Origin: Mercurialis annua | Taxonomy: Eukaryota; Streptophyta; Magnoliopsida; Malpighiales; Euphorbiaceae | Direction of reading: 5' to 3' | NCBI RefSeq assembly: GCF_937616625.2 | Contig: NC_065570.1 | Span: forward strand, 6,830,001-6,894,000 | DNA: 64,000 nucleotides | Part shown: one piece after another, positions 25,736 through 38,215 of the stretch | Layout of the letters: every line of letters starts with the position of its first letter | Numbering within the stretch: the first letter of the stretch is position 1 | Position numbers and translations under genes: made by a program | Notes under the pieces: model-generated | Databases searched by the model: none | The model's input: only the letters and a program-made list of their open reading frames with translations | What the model was told of the DNA's origin: nothing

Positions 25736-28700
25736 TCATTTCCTTCCTCCGACCATCCCTTGACTAGAAGGTCCTGACAAGCTTGATGTTGTGCTTCCAA
25801 ACCGTCCGTCTGTTGTATTGCCCAGAACATTTAGATCTTCAAATAATCTGTAAGATGGAATAAACGGCTTCTGTCCTGAAGATGCAGTGTTCTTAGGTCC
25901 GGGATTTTCCCGAGGACTGCCATTTAACGCTAAAGCATTGCTTCCTCTCGAACTGAAGGAATTACTATGCTGCATGAGCCTAGATGCTTGTGCAGGTGTA
26001 TAAGATGCAGGTGCATTGGAGAACATACTAGTAGTGGTAGATGTATGACCATTGGCATAACCAGGTGTACCTGCCCAGGGTGGAGGGGGATAGGCGGATG
26101 AATATTGTGGATAATGTGACTGCAGTTGAGGCTGAAAGTGCTGTTGCGGCTGAGCTTGAGCTTGCGGCTGAAAGTGCTGTTGTGGCTGAGCTTGAGCTTG
26201 CGGCTGAAAGTGCTGTTGCGGCTGAACTTGAGCTTGAGGCAGAGAATGAGTTTGAGATTGATGTTGAGGCTGAGACTGAGTCTGAAGCTGAGAGTATGGC
26301 CGTGACTGAGATTGAGGTGAAAATTGCTGCTGAGGCTGAGGCTGAAGCTGAGAATATGGCCGTGATTGAGATTGAGGCGAAAATTGCTGCTGAGGCTGAG
26401 GCTGCATCTGAGAATATAGTTGCGATGATGGTGGGAATTGCTCCTGAAGCTGTGGTCGAGGCTGGAAATGCTGATTAGGCCAAGTTGCACCCTGGGATTG
26501 TGGTTGCGATTGAGGATGCAGTTGCTGAATTTGAGACTGTAAGTGGGGATGAGAGGGAAACTGTGATTGTTGCTGTTGCGGAGGTTGTGCCCATGGAACA
26601 ACATAACTGCTGTAAGCTGCTTGCCCTTGGTTACCAGGATAAGTTTGGGTAGCATAAGGATACGCGGGCACTTGAGGCATGGTTTGGTTAGAGGCTGCTG
26701 CTTGAGGCATGCTTAGATTAGATGGTGATGGAGTATGAGGGGTCTGGGGCTGATGTGGGGGAGATGGTGTTGATAAAGTTATGCTCAAAAAGTCAATTAT
26801 GTCCTGCTCTTTCGTAGTCTTAATTGGTGCAGGTGGGTCAGGAAGTGCAAGAGCAAGCTCATCGCCCGCAGTATGAATCGAAGAAGTAGGTGAGGTAGAT
26901 GAATTTACGCTGCTCGCGTCCACCGGCACTAAAGCCTTACTGCTTAAGTTTGTTGTTTGTGATGGACTTGACTCTGGTTTTGAATGCCTGCATAAAACAG
27001 CGGAGAAAAGCACTGAACCTAGGAGCAACTCGAATAAAATGTAAAAGCAGATAGCATAAACTTAAGGTCGTAATGACCCAACATTATCCAAACATTAGCC
27101 GTTTTTATTAATTCTAACCAAACGTTCGCCGCTTTTATTAATTCTACCCAAACTTTGAATTTTGTCAATTTTAGTCTGACTCAAAGGATTTTACTCCATA
27201 AAATTGAAGCCAAGTCGCTCAATTGAATCAATTGAGATTCATTTTCTTCATGTTGAATGATTTCATTATTTTGTGTTTACCTTTTGTTTATTCAATTTGA
27301 TGGATTTGCCACCAATCAAGTACTGCCATGTGAATCATACTTGATTTATTCAATTAGAAAGACTTAGCTACAACTGAGACAAAATGCTTCAAATCAGACT
27401 ATAATTGACAAAATGAAAGGTTTGGTTAGAATTGATAAGAGCAGTAACCTTTTAGGCCATGTGTTTGGTTCATGGAATGGAATAGCTATTCCACAAGGAA
27501 TGGAATAGCCATTCTTTAGGTTTTGAGAGGAGTACTTATTCCACAAAATCATGGAATAGCAATTCTTTAGAATAACTATTCCATGAATCAAAGCAAAGAA
27601 TTGTCATTCTATACGGAATAGCTATTCCATTCCGCACCTATTCCATGAACCAAACATGGCCTTAAACTTTTTTGGATTATTAGGCCTAAACTAAATGAAA
27701 TAGTTCAACAAGTCACAGCACTCCACAATTGAGTAGGAAAGAAAATCCAAAACAGATTAGCCACAAGCGGAAGCAGCAAGTGTATTTTTTTGACTAAAAT
27801 ACTTTGGGACTCTCCAATGCGCATGGTAAATGATCTACACTACCTAGGGGTCAAAAAGATCCAATAGCAGTTTAAAATTACTCCATTTATAGCATCATCA
27901 ACCTAAAGAAAATATAATTTAAGAGTTTGTTATACCTCCGAGCTAGCTGTGCAAAGTCATCCTCCTCTTCTTCGTCTTCGTCTATACGGCTCCTTGTTGG
28001 GGTAGAAACAGACATGGTGGTAATGCTGCTAGGACTTGAGGCAGCGTCTTTCACTTCAGTCTGTTTTACTTCTGTGTCTTTGATACTACTGGAGGAAGAC
28101 CCCTCGCTTGCCCTGGGAGCAAAGCTTGTAACTTGAGTTGGCATAGGATTTCCAGAAGCTATAGAATCATGTCTTGCGAGCAAAATTTGCAGACTGTCAT
28201 TTAAATCAAGGCCCTGACCAAGAAGCTCCTCATCCCTGCCACGAAGCCAATACACAATGTAATGATGCATACACAAACATTCCATTGGCAGAAGATACAC
28301 ACACACACACAGGCATTGGTAAAAGGTGCTTTCTTCTTAAAGGCTGCCATGAAAACACCAGGAATATGTTCAAAGAACTAACCCAGTAGTGGTTAGCATC
28401 TGCATCAACTTCTTCTGGTTGGAACGACATCCGTTGACGAGATCAACTATAATTTCATCTTTTACAGCCTTGAAGAAAGGAACACCACAGAATGTCAAAA
28501 TATTTATTTCAAAAAGGAACTAAAAAAAGGTTATCATTGAACATACCTCACGATCATCAGGGTTAACAGCTTGCAACATGTCACCCAAAAGCTCCATTAC
28601 ATTCCGCATAGAATCCAAGTTTGATAAGCTAAGATAAATAAGAAAAACATGAAATCAGGAAAAAAAGAGTGATCCAGCAATTTCAAGTGATAGATCAGAC

Positions 28701-30922
28701 ACTACATGTAAAACTGAAAGTCAGCACACCTTAAGCCTTCAACCTCTGTTGCCATTGTTTCATCGAGTCGTCTAGAAGAATTGCTGGGCATTCCAAATCC
28801 AGCTTGAGCATGCCTCATTGGCGAATGGGCAACTGGAGGTGTAAATATTGGAGCTGAATCAGAGGATCTCTGTGGAAATTGCACTCCGGACCGCTGCATT
28901 TGTATAATACAATGTTACAAGTGCACACTACATCAAAACATGAACTCTTCTTAATGAAATAAATTGAATACTTTTTGATTCTTCAAAGCAATATAAAAGG
29001 GGGAGAAGGAGGAGGAGGTAGGTGGGGTTGGTGAAAGAACAATGATGATAATCGTCACAAAGGATTTTATTATAAAATCAAAGTGTCGTAAAACCCATTA
29101 AGATCCAAGGGTAACCCAGAGCCGCATCATCTCTATCCACAAGAACACTTAGTTAACAAGTTATGACAAAAAACTTCTGTCGAAACAGCCGGTGCATTTA
29201 CTAAATTCTGCGGTACAAAGATAAGTATCAAAGTCAATGACGTAATGATTAAAGTTTACCCTTAGGTCCTCATACGCCCAATAGTATTGAGGATGCTTTC
29301 CTCCTGGCCCTCCAAATGCCTCTTGCCAAGAGTCTAACAAAACTAAAATTTTGTCTCTTACATGCATATCGGCCTGCAAATGCACCCAAACAATAGCTTC
29401 AAACACAATAGGCCTCCAAGAGATGGCCTTTCTTTTTATATATTTATATATTATTATCTTTGGCAAAAAAAAAAAACAAAACAAAACACAATAGGCCTCA
29501 GAGAGAAGACACTTAGAAGAACAATACAGAAATCATGGATAGGTTCTAGAAAACTGTAAAATCAATAGATGAACAAAAAAAGACAGGATATGCAACAAAA
29601 CGAGAGGCATAAATACATTAAATCATTAGAAAATAGCAGCAGATGTAATGAGCTAGGACTGATGATAATTCATAAACCCTGATTCGATAATGTAAAGTCG
29701 ACCACGTCCATTTTATCTATAAGGACAAGGAGAAGAGAGAACAGTTTATATTTTCAACAAAAGAAAATATAAAGAACATTGGTAAATCAGACGACACCCA
29801 TTGACTCATCCACCACCCGATTAAATATGAAAGCCCAGCAACATATCAGTTCACAAACACATTACTAAACTAAAGTTCTACATATCCAAATCTCTATTAC
29901 TTAACCACCAAGGCACTAAACATTTATTTACTCCACCCATCCACTCTTTTCAGGTATAGAATTCAATGTTTATTCTTCAGATTATAGCTTCACATAATTG
30001 ATCAATAAGAATCGGAAGGCAATCAAAATTACATAAACTTCAAAGGCATGGACCAGAATCTGATGTTCTTAATAACAAAAAGAACTTCCTAACATCTTAC
30101 ACTTAATGATCAGAAACACCATGCAAATCAAAGCAAATTAAACTCCACAATACCTTCTTTTTAACAATCCTAACCATCTCTCCCAATATGTTCTTTTCGG
30201 CAATTTGAAAATGAACAAAATCGCCACAGTTTTTCACCATCGTCTCCAAAAGCTACAAAATCAAATTCCGCAACAAACTAAAATCATCCATTAAAAACAC
30301 AAAAGTTACACTCTACAATCTTAAAACTTATTCAAAACTCCAAATTCCGGCAGACGAGGAAAAATTTACCGTCAACGCCAGCAGTTGGACTTTCGAATTC
30401 TTGTGCTGCAATCTTTTTTTCACAGCTTTCACAACATCTTTAGCTAACCTATAAAACAACTCAAAACCACACACTAATTATAAGCCAAACCACAAAAAAA
30501 AAAAAATCTAATCTAATTGCAATTCAATAAACTTCTCAATTTTCTTTAAATCTTCACTCTGTTTTCTTATAATCCTCACTCTCATAATAAATTCATCTAA
30601 AATTTGCAAAACATAACAAAATGAAAATCTTATTTTACTATTCTTTTAGCTCGTATCATTTGATCGTGCCGTGTCTAAGATTGCCAGGTTTACAATCAAA
30701 CAACAAAGCAGCTAAAGAAACTAACTTCAAAAACAAAAACCTAAAACAAATGAACACAAATTAAAAATTCAAAGTCAATACATAAATGAAAATTGTTTAC
30801 CAATGATTAGAATTAAGAGAATCACAAATATCAATATTCATAGTCCAATCCGGTCCGATTAACAGATCACTCGTCGCCTTCTCCACCGCCACACTCGCCG
30901 ACGCCGCCGATACCACCGCCAT
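25736..30922 (-). CDS. TOM1-like (TOL) protein, VHS-GAT ubiquitin receptor
   Basis: An endosomal adaptor that binds ubiquitinated membrane cargo (for example PIN auxin carriers in Arabidopsis) and passes it to ESCRT. Exons in coding order: 30801-30922, 30370-30448, 30154-30252, 29260-29373, 28730-28893, 28547-28628, 28383-28468, 27936-28235, 25736-26987. All sites are GT..AG in consistent phase, giving 765 residues. VHS covers about residues 10-140 (ATSDLLIGPDW, WLAKDVVKAVKKRL, YYWAYEDLR). GAT covers about 190-280 (VMELLGDML..VNPDDRE, LVNGCRSNQKKLMQ, DEELLGQGLDLND). Next come an acidic EDEEEEDDFAQLARR segment, a long Gln/Pro-rich low-complexity tail and a conserved C-terminal FIPSYRLFEDLNV motif. 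It resembles the TOL6/TOL9 long-tail subgroup; which one cannot be said. A MITE lies in intron 8. The gene appears intact. Confidence 0.93.
26120..26410 (-). repeat. In-frame tandem repeats coding the Gln-rich tail of TOL
   Basis: Two repeat types adjoin. About 45-bp units near 26130-26230 encode QPQAQAQPQQHF three times with few changes. A unit of about 63 bp near 26275-26400 encodes QQFSPQSQSRPYSQLQ twice. All lengths keep frame. The plus-strand open frame over the same DNA (Glu/Ala-rich) is a by-product of the repeat. Confidence 0.8.
27455..27661. mobile_element. Tourist-like (PIF/Harbinger) MITE, 207 bp, in TOL intron 8
   Basis: The termini GGCCATGTGTTTGGTTCATG and the complement of GGCCATGTTTGGTTCATGG form TIRs differing by a 1-2 base indel. 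They are flanked by TTA on both sides (27452-27454, 27662-27664), the PIF/Harbinger target size. The interior is made of inverted GGAATAGCTATTCC words, so the whole element can fold. It is non-coding. Confidence 0.85.
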
Positions 30923-33564
30923 ATCTCCGCTCTTTCAAAAGCTTCCAAAAAAACAAGCTAAAGAGTCCAGAAAATCTATAGAATTTTCAGTTCCGTGAAT
31001 TGAAATACTTTTAATTGTTTTTAAAATAAAAGTTTGAATTGTATTAAAATTCTAAAACCTTAAAAACAAAAATAAATAAAAAAATAATTTGATTTTTTTT
31101 GGTTTGGATTTCTGTTTTAGTTTCTATCATTGTCCCGGCAAATCCGTTTTCTTCTTGTCTTTCCTTTTCTTGTTCACTTTAATAGCATCTATGTTTCCTA
31201 TCTTCACTCTCCTGCATCCTTCGTGAACACCACTCGCTACCAGATCGAGACACGTGGGTTTTAAAGAGATGATGTATGTGAGTGGTAGCGAGTACAGATG
31301 GCAAGTGTTGACTAGAAGTTCAATACTTTTCTTTGTTTCGTTACTTTTCTTACAACCTCTTTTTGGAAATAAAAAAAAACTTTTTGTGTTATTTTTTTGT
31401 TTTTTTTAAACGGGGAATAATTCTATTTTTTTGTTTTGATTAATTGAAGGGAATCATGAAGTACTAGTAGATATGGGTTGAATTTAAAGCGTGTTTCTAT
31501 AAATGGGATCGGACTAATTAGGTTGATATCCATTTAATTAAAATTTGGTGGTTGATTAGATTTTGGAAAAAATTAAAAATTGGTGGTTACCGCTGTCAAA
31601 ATAGATCATGATACAATAATTTAATTCGCTAAATGTATAAAACTGGCAAATTTAAATTGAATTTTGGTAAATTTATATTAAAAACGTGTCAGCTTATTTG
31701 TGATACAAAATAAATTGATAGTGTCGCGAGTTGACTTGTGAATCCGTCTTATCTAGAATAATATAAAAATAGAAAGATTTTGTTCAAAAAATTAATTAAA
31801 TAAAAAGGTTGATAATTTTATAAAATATAGAATAGAATGATTAAAATAAATTATGTTTAATCATATCAAAAATTATAATAAAATAATGATATAAAAATTT
31901 TGTAACTTGAACATGAATTGACAAATGTGAGATTTAAAATTATATTTTATATATTTTAAATATTTTTAAAGGTTAGTGAGTCGTGTTAGTCGTATTAGTT
32001 GTGCTAATAGTGTCAATAATTTGTTTTAACATGTTAACCATGTGGTGTCGTGTCATTCATTTTAAATCTGTTAAGGTTTGAAATTTTGATACGGTAAGTT
32101 AAATGAGTCGTATTCGTGTTGATTATAATCGTTTTTATATAGTGGATCAACATATGACAGGAACACATCAGTCAATTAAAAAAATTAAAAATTAAAATAT
32201 TTATAATTTTATTGGAATTTAACTTTAATCAGTGAAGTAAAAAAGATAAATTAAAAATCTAACGAACTTTATAATTGAACTTGTAATTTTGAAAAAGTAA
32301 AACATTAATCATTTATAAAGGAACATATTATCTTCTGTTGCAATTGAAATATTAAACATTTTTTAAAACATATCATTTTCAGTTCTAACCTCCAATTATA
32401 TAATTTTTTGTTCAAAATATAAAATAATTGATGTATATTATTTATATAATTTATTATTAATAAATCATTAATTAAAGAGCCGATTCATCAGCCATTACAA
32501 TAGAGATCATTTTTTGTGGGACAAACACCGTCCAGACTGATTTGGATTGGAAGAACATCTCTAATAGTAATCTCGGTTATCAGTGTGTATTGCATTAGTT
32601 TTTTTTTTTTTTTAATACTTATAATCATTTTGATTATAGAGGAAATCTTCAAAGATACTTATTTTGCAACTTAATTACAGGTATCCCGTTTTTTAACACC
32701 TTTATATTTCATATTTTTTTTACTTATCAGAATGACCATTTTTAATTTTTTAATTACAATTTTTCTTTTACTTTCTACGTTTAATGTCTTTCTTTTCTCG
32801 TTTTTTTTAATTTTTGGTGGTGTGGTTTTTTATAATGTTTTTATGGTGTATTTTTATAATGTTTTTATGGTATATTTTTATGGATTTTTATTTTTGGTGT
32901 ATCTACGGTACATTTTTCTTAAAATAACTATAAATCAATTCATTGTGCACAAAATTTGTAGCATCAAAATAAATTGAAATATAAGATAATATTTTTTTCC
33001 CTCTTAATGATAAATTTATATGAACCCAATTAAGCATATTAACATGAGATTTGAAATAATTTGCGTATAAAAAATTTAAACAATCACAAAAAACGACGGA
33101 GTAAAAAGAACAGACTTGTGATTCACCACCGGAAGAAATACGATTAATATGATGATACATTTTTTTTAAACATAACACCACCGGAAGAGAGTGATTTGAG
33201 AGGAAAAGATGAAACGAGAAAGAGAGAGATTTAGGAAGAATGAGAGGCGGTAGCTGTATTTATGTGAATGAAGCTCTAATTAAAAAAAATTATTTTTAAA
33301 ATGCGATACCGAGTTTAATAAGCAAACATGAGACAATCTTATAATTACTTTTCAAAAAAAAAGTAATTTTGAATTAGTCCCTTGATTATACAGTCTCATT
33401 GTAACTCTCTTTATCCATTATTATATTAAAAAAAACTTTAATTAAATAATTCAATAATTTAACTGTAAAATTTATAGACGATTTATAAATGATAATACAT
33501 ATAGTTTTTACTCTACCATCTTATTTATTCTATATTAGATTAGTTGAAATATACTCCCACCTTA
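30923..33564. other. TOL upstream region and AT-rich intergenic DNA
   Basis: The first few hundred bases are presumed TOL leader and promoter. Near 32820-32890 there is a 3-copy TTTTTATAATGTTTTTATGG minisatellite. Frames at 32732 (+) and 32903 (-) are low-complexity Phe/Tyr-rich and not credible genes. Confidence 0.5.
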
Positions 33565-35006
33565 TCTATACTATATATAAAAGCACGGATGGGGGGGGGG
33601 GACAGACAAATTTACCGAATAATCCTTTCTAATTTATTACTAAATAAAGGTTTTCTGGTCATTCATTAATTATTTATTTAATTTATTACTAAAGATATCT
33701 TATAATTAGAGAGTCCTAATTGAAATAGAATTAATTCTTAATCAATGTTCTAAACATAACTATTTAGAAATCCCCTATTTGGTTTCTACCGGCTAATTGA
33801 AACAATATTCAGAAGAGTAATTGTAGCCTGATTCTTATTTTGATAAAATTAAAGGTAATGCAAGACAGCTGCTACATAAACTCTAAGAAAACGATGAAGA
33901 TTATTCCACACCTACGTTGTTGCCAATAGCCCAAAGAATCATGCAATGCAGGAAATCTACTTACTAGAAAACTACTGTATTTGATGTAGTAATAATGGAA
34001 ATACAAATTTAACATAGATTAGGAAACTATATATAATCGATCAAATATTAAAACTTAACAAAATTAACTTTGAAAATTATTATTTGCTACAAACTATTAT
34101 TAATACAATTATGAGCAAATTATTATTACACCCTCAGATTTGACATAATTCACAGTTTAATCCCTCTTATTTAAAAATTGAACTATATAGCCCTTTACTT
34201 TTGTTTTTGTCAACGATTTAATCCTTCCGTCCATTTTGGATGTTAGTCAATGAAGTCAACAAAACTGTATGGTCCCCCACTTTTGTTTTTCTCAACTATT
34301 TCATTCCTCACTTTTGTTTTTGTCTACAATTCCGTCCCTTAGTTTTGATAATTAATTTACCCATAAGTCCTTTGACTTCGTTGATAACACTAAAAATTGA
34401 TTGAGGGAATAAAATGTTGACAGAAGTAAAAGTGGGGTCATATAGTTTAGTTTTTAAATAAGAGGGACTAAAGTGATTATGTCAAATATGAGGGGTTTCA
34501 TAGTAATTTGCTCTACAATTATTTTAATTGTTTACTGCATTAGTTATAGCTATAAGTAAGGATAACTTTTCTTTGTGTTTGCATAATTAGCTACTTATTT
34601 ATCCATTTAATATATCTATTTGTTTATAAATTAGAATTCTTTTTACATATAATTATAACTATAAAATTAGTTAATATAAAAAATGATTTACAAAAAAAAC
34701 ACTTAAAAGAATAAGACAGTTGTTAATTTAATTATATTAATTATAAAATCCATTCCTAAGATACACTTACTATCACTAATATAATTAATTGATTAATTAT
34801 ATTAATCATCTTAATCCAACTAATAAAATTAATTTCTAATTAGAAAAAATTCTAAATAATTTGATGTTAACTATATATAAAATATATTGATATAATTAAA
34901 CTTATTATAAATTATAAATAAATATTATTAACTTAAATTAATATATTAATAAATATTTGACGAGTCATACTACGAGTCACGTGTGTAACACGTATATCGA
35001 CACTAG
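33565..35006 (+). mobile_element. Non-autonomous Helitron, 1442 bp
   Basis: The 5' end TCTATACTATATATAAAAGC follows an A. The 3' end is CTAG followed by T, so insertion was between A and T as for Helitrons. A hairpin ACGTGT-GTA-ACACGT lies just upstream of the 3' CTAG. There are no TIRs, no target duplication and no Rep/helicase coding. An 11-G run sits at 33591-33601. A MULE MITE (34113-34513) is inserted in it. Confidence 0.82.
34113..34513. mobile_element. MULE-type MITE, 401 bp, inside the Helitron
   Basis: TIRs start GAGCAAATTATTATTACACC and extend for about 70 bp with mismatches. TACAATTAT is duplicated at 34104-34112 and 34514-34522, a 9-bp duplication typical of Mutator-like elements. 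No coding sequence. Confidence 0.85.
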
Positions 35007-35590
35007 TAATTATAAAGATTCCATTGATTTGATAAGTACCCATAATTAGGCAATAGCATAGGATTCATAGTTTTTATTGGATTATGCAAGTGGGTCTAAT
35101 TTCTAATGTCATGATGATCGTCATTCTTGACCATTATTTATCCAAAATAGGACCTTTGGTATGACTTTTAGCATGTTTGTGTAATTTAATATTGAATATG
35201 AAAATTTTATATACCTATAATATATTTATGATATAATTATATAAGTATACATGGGGTATATAGCTTGAGAGACAATAATACTTTTTATAATCATTCTTAC
35301 ATATGAAAATATAAAATGCTTATATTCATTCTAGTTATCGACAATTAGTACATTGAGCAAGTTATTTATTATTGTATTGAGTAATTATAGATGAATTAGA
35401 ATAATTTTATGTTCACTATAATATAAAAATAATATAATCTCAATCATTGATTATTCTTATTAGTTGTGTGCTAATTCATATCTGGTCAAATTTTTAGATC
35501 GAACCATAACTAAAGAAAATTAAAATTAATTTTTTGTTTTCATTCAATTCGAATTATTTGATTTTTAAATTTGTAACTCTATTTAATTAT

Positions 35591-35939
35591 GAGCAAATTA
35601 CTCTAAAACCCCCACGTTTGTCATAATTCACAATTTGATACCCCTTGTTTGAAAATCAAACAATTTGAAACCTCAGTTTTGATTTTATAAACTATAAGGC
35701 CCTTCTGTTAAATATAGGTATCAAGTCGTTAACGTAATGAAACGTGAGGTACCAAATTGTTTGCATATCGTTTAAAAATGAGGTACCAATTTATTTAAAA
35801 GTAAATATCAAATTATTAACGAAACTAACAGAAGAGCCTTATAGTTTAAAAAATTAAAACTGAGGTCAAATCGTTTGATTTTCAAATAGAGAGTACTTAT
35901 ATTTATGACAAACGTGAGGGGTTTTAGAGTAATTTGCTT
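35591..35939. mobile_element. MULE-type MITE, 349 bp, same TIR family
   Basis: TIRs start GAGCAAATTACTCTAAAACC and share the first 10 bases and overall plan with the 34113 element. The 9-bp flanks are TTTAATTAT and TTTAATTAA, one mismatch apart, so it is older or mutated. Confidence 0.75.
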
Positions 35940-36269
35940 TTTAATTAAATAATAAAAAACACGTTAATTATTAAAATATTTTAATATATGGTGAACACAT
36001 GTTATTTATATGCTAAAATTAATAAATAAATTTTCTATTTTTCTAACAAAATAAATATTTTATAAAAGTTTATTGTTTGTAGAAATGTTTCTACATCTAA
36101 ATAATTGAAAGGATCAATGATGCATTTTAATAAATTTTTAATTTATATAAATAAATTATTTAAATTATATAAATAAATTATTTAAATTATTATATATTTT
36201 TTATAAAAGTTATGATCTTTAAAAATATTAAGTGATGAAAATAAAATTCCAAAATAATATAATGAACCG

Positions 36270-36840
36270 AGCTATGTAGGATCCACTCGTCAGAACGAAT
36301 CCTAGGATTCGCTCAAGCAAGCTGTAATCGAGGAACGAAGGACTCGCTTGTTAAAGACAATTCGAAAGAATTCGCCCAAATTTCCATAACAACCGAATTT
36401 TAGATAATTCGGTAAATTTCAGTATTCAGATCCGACGCATCTTGCCAGTAGATCTTGATTACGTGAGAATTCAAATACCATAAAAGTTCTAAAAATTTCA
36501 GATCTCGCGGATTACTTTACTACTTGGAATTATATTTTGAAGTCTAATTAAATTTAAGAAAACATTCATAAATAGGATTACTACTAAATATAATTTCTTT
36601 TTCTATTTAAATTCATACGATTGATAGACATCATGTTCCTATTCCAATTCTAAAAGGTATTCTTCATACTCACTATATAAAGGACTGGAGATATGCTTAT
36701 ACACACAACTACATTGAATACAATTATTCTCCTTTAATCTCATTACTGACATAAACATTAGAGAACTAATTGGACAACCATCATTCGATCAGCCATCTAC
36801 TCTATTTTGCAAGTCAACTACCGTCAAAAAGACGACTATG
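36270..36840 (+). mobile_element. Possible LTR remnant
   Basis: A moderately GC-rich block lies in AT-rich surroundings. It carries CTATATAAAGGAC at about 36673, then a polyadenylation/R-like stretch and a leader ending TTAGAGAACTAATTGGACAACC, which resembles the U5 wording of plant Gypsy LTRs. Neither terminus nor a target duplication could be fixed. Confidence 0.35.
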
Positions 36841-37480
36841 TCACTAAGCATTTTTATGAGTTTTTATTTTATATACTCTACTTATTTGATTTTTATTATA
36901 GATTTTTATTTTAAATTATTAACTATTTTAAAATATAATTAAGTTATTAAATTTTAATTTTTATAATAAACTTATCAATTTAAAATATGTCTAATTAAAA
37001 AATTACTTTTATTTAAATTAAAAATATGCAACAGAGATGATAAGCAGCAATCTGTTAGATCGTAATTTCATTTTCTTCCACTAACTCTTTCTTTTCCAAT
37101 GATAAAAAAGAGAGTAGAATTATCATTATAAAAATACACCATTGATGAGAAAGACTATATTATCTTAGTACCTACAAATTTTTAATTCAGATTATAATAA
37201 TCCATCTATAATTACTTAAATAGTGGAATAATTAAGATGACATAATTGTGTAATATAATAATGCATCGAAGATTATCCTAACTTATCTAGGATTTCTTGA
37301 TGTTCTATTAATAGTTGATTACTCAATGCATTAATAATGATGATTCCAATTATGTATTTCTTTTGTAATTATAAAGGATGAACGTTTGTGGGAGGATTTA
37401 AAAATCATAATCTAACAGCTTGCTGCTAAACGCTTATACCATTTGAGTTATAACTCATTGGTCCAACTACGTATGTAATA
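36841..37480. other. AT-rich intergenic DNA
   Basis: No gene or element boundary was recognised here. Confidence 0.5.
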
Positions 37481-37485
37481 TTAGG

Positions 37486-37783
37486 ATGAACATAATTAGG
37501 CAGCTATAATTAATAAACTATAATTTAAATGATATTTATATTGAAAACAATTTATTAAAATAATGGATTCAATTTTTCTTTAATGATAAAATGATAATAA
37601 TTAGGTATGTACGATCAATTGATTCAGTTCAGCTCTGCTCAGAATTGCCCGAATAATATTTATACCAATATTTTTTGTTAAAATTGCATAATTAGATAAG
37701 TACAATCAATAAGTTACAATTCAAATGATATTTATATCGAAAAGAATTTGTTAAAATTATGGGTTCAATTTTTTTAATGACAA

Positions 37784-37823
<40 letters not shown>

Positions 37824-37880
37824 GTAATAGTTAGATATGTCCAATTAATTGATTCGGTTCAGCTCCGCACAAAATTGACA
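37486..37880. repeat. Diverged tandem duplication of about 200 bp with an ATA/ATT microsatellite
   Basis: Both copies hold the series CATAATTAG, AAATGATATTTATAT.GAAAA, TTGTTAAAAT.ATGG.TTCAATTTTT, then GGTATGT or GATATGT, then CAATTGATTC.GTTCAGCTC. The second copy has a long (AAT)n array near 37787-37823 where the first has only two units, so the microsatellite expanded after duplication. Confidence 0.7.
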
Positions 37881-37979
37881 AAATCAATTAAATTTTAAAA
37901 CTAAATTTAATAAAAATATATATCAAATAGAAGAGAAGTTTGAACACCAAATAAAATTGGTCCAGTAGAATTGTTTGCT

Positions 37980-38180
37980 CTACTGTACATCCTTCTCTTT
38001 TTGAAGATAAAAGAGTTCCTTGCCTTGTACATTGCCCAAAGGAGAAAACACATTAGATTGATGGATGGAGTTGAATACCATACCATCTATAAGGTTGAAC
38101 CCTAGTGATCCAAACCAAACCCTATAATCGAAAGGTTTAATATTCCATCCTGGCAATCTCAATTTGTTGATTAAATGCAC
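37980..38180 (-). pseudogene. Unidentified coding-like fragment, 66 codons
   Basis: The minus-strand frame reads LRLPGWNIKPFDYRVWFGSL and ends KELFYLQKEKDVQ. The amino-acid mix, rich in Trp, Gly, Pro and aromatic residues, is unlike the Lys/Asn/Ile-rich translations of neighbouring DNA, which suggests a captured or decayed exon. I do not recognise the family. Upstream on the minus strand (38181-38215) there is no clear splice acceptor. It could still be chance. Confidence 0.25.
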
Positions 38181-38215
38181 AAAATAAAATTGGTATGTGT
38201 TTCATGTTTCAAGCA

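Noticed and set aside
26041..26478. 145-codon Glu/Ala-rich frame on the plus strand
   Set aside because: Antisense shadow of the CAG/CAA repeats that encode the TOL Gln-rich tail.
36673..36685. TATA box of a host gene at CTATATAAAGGAC
   Set aside because: No coding exon follows; the context resembles an LTR promoter instead.
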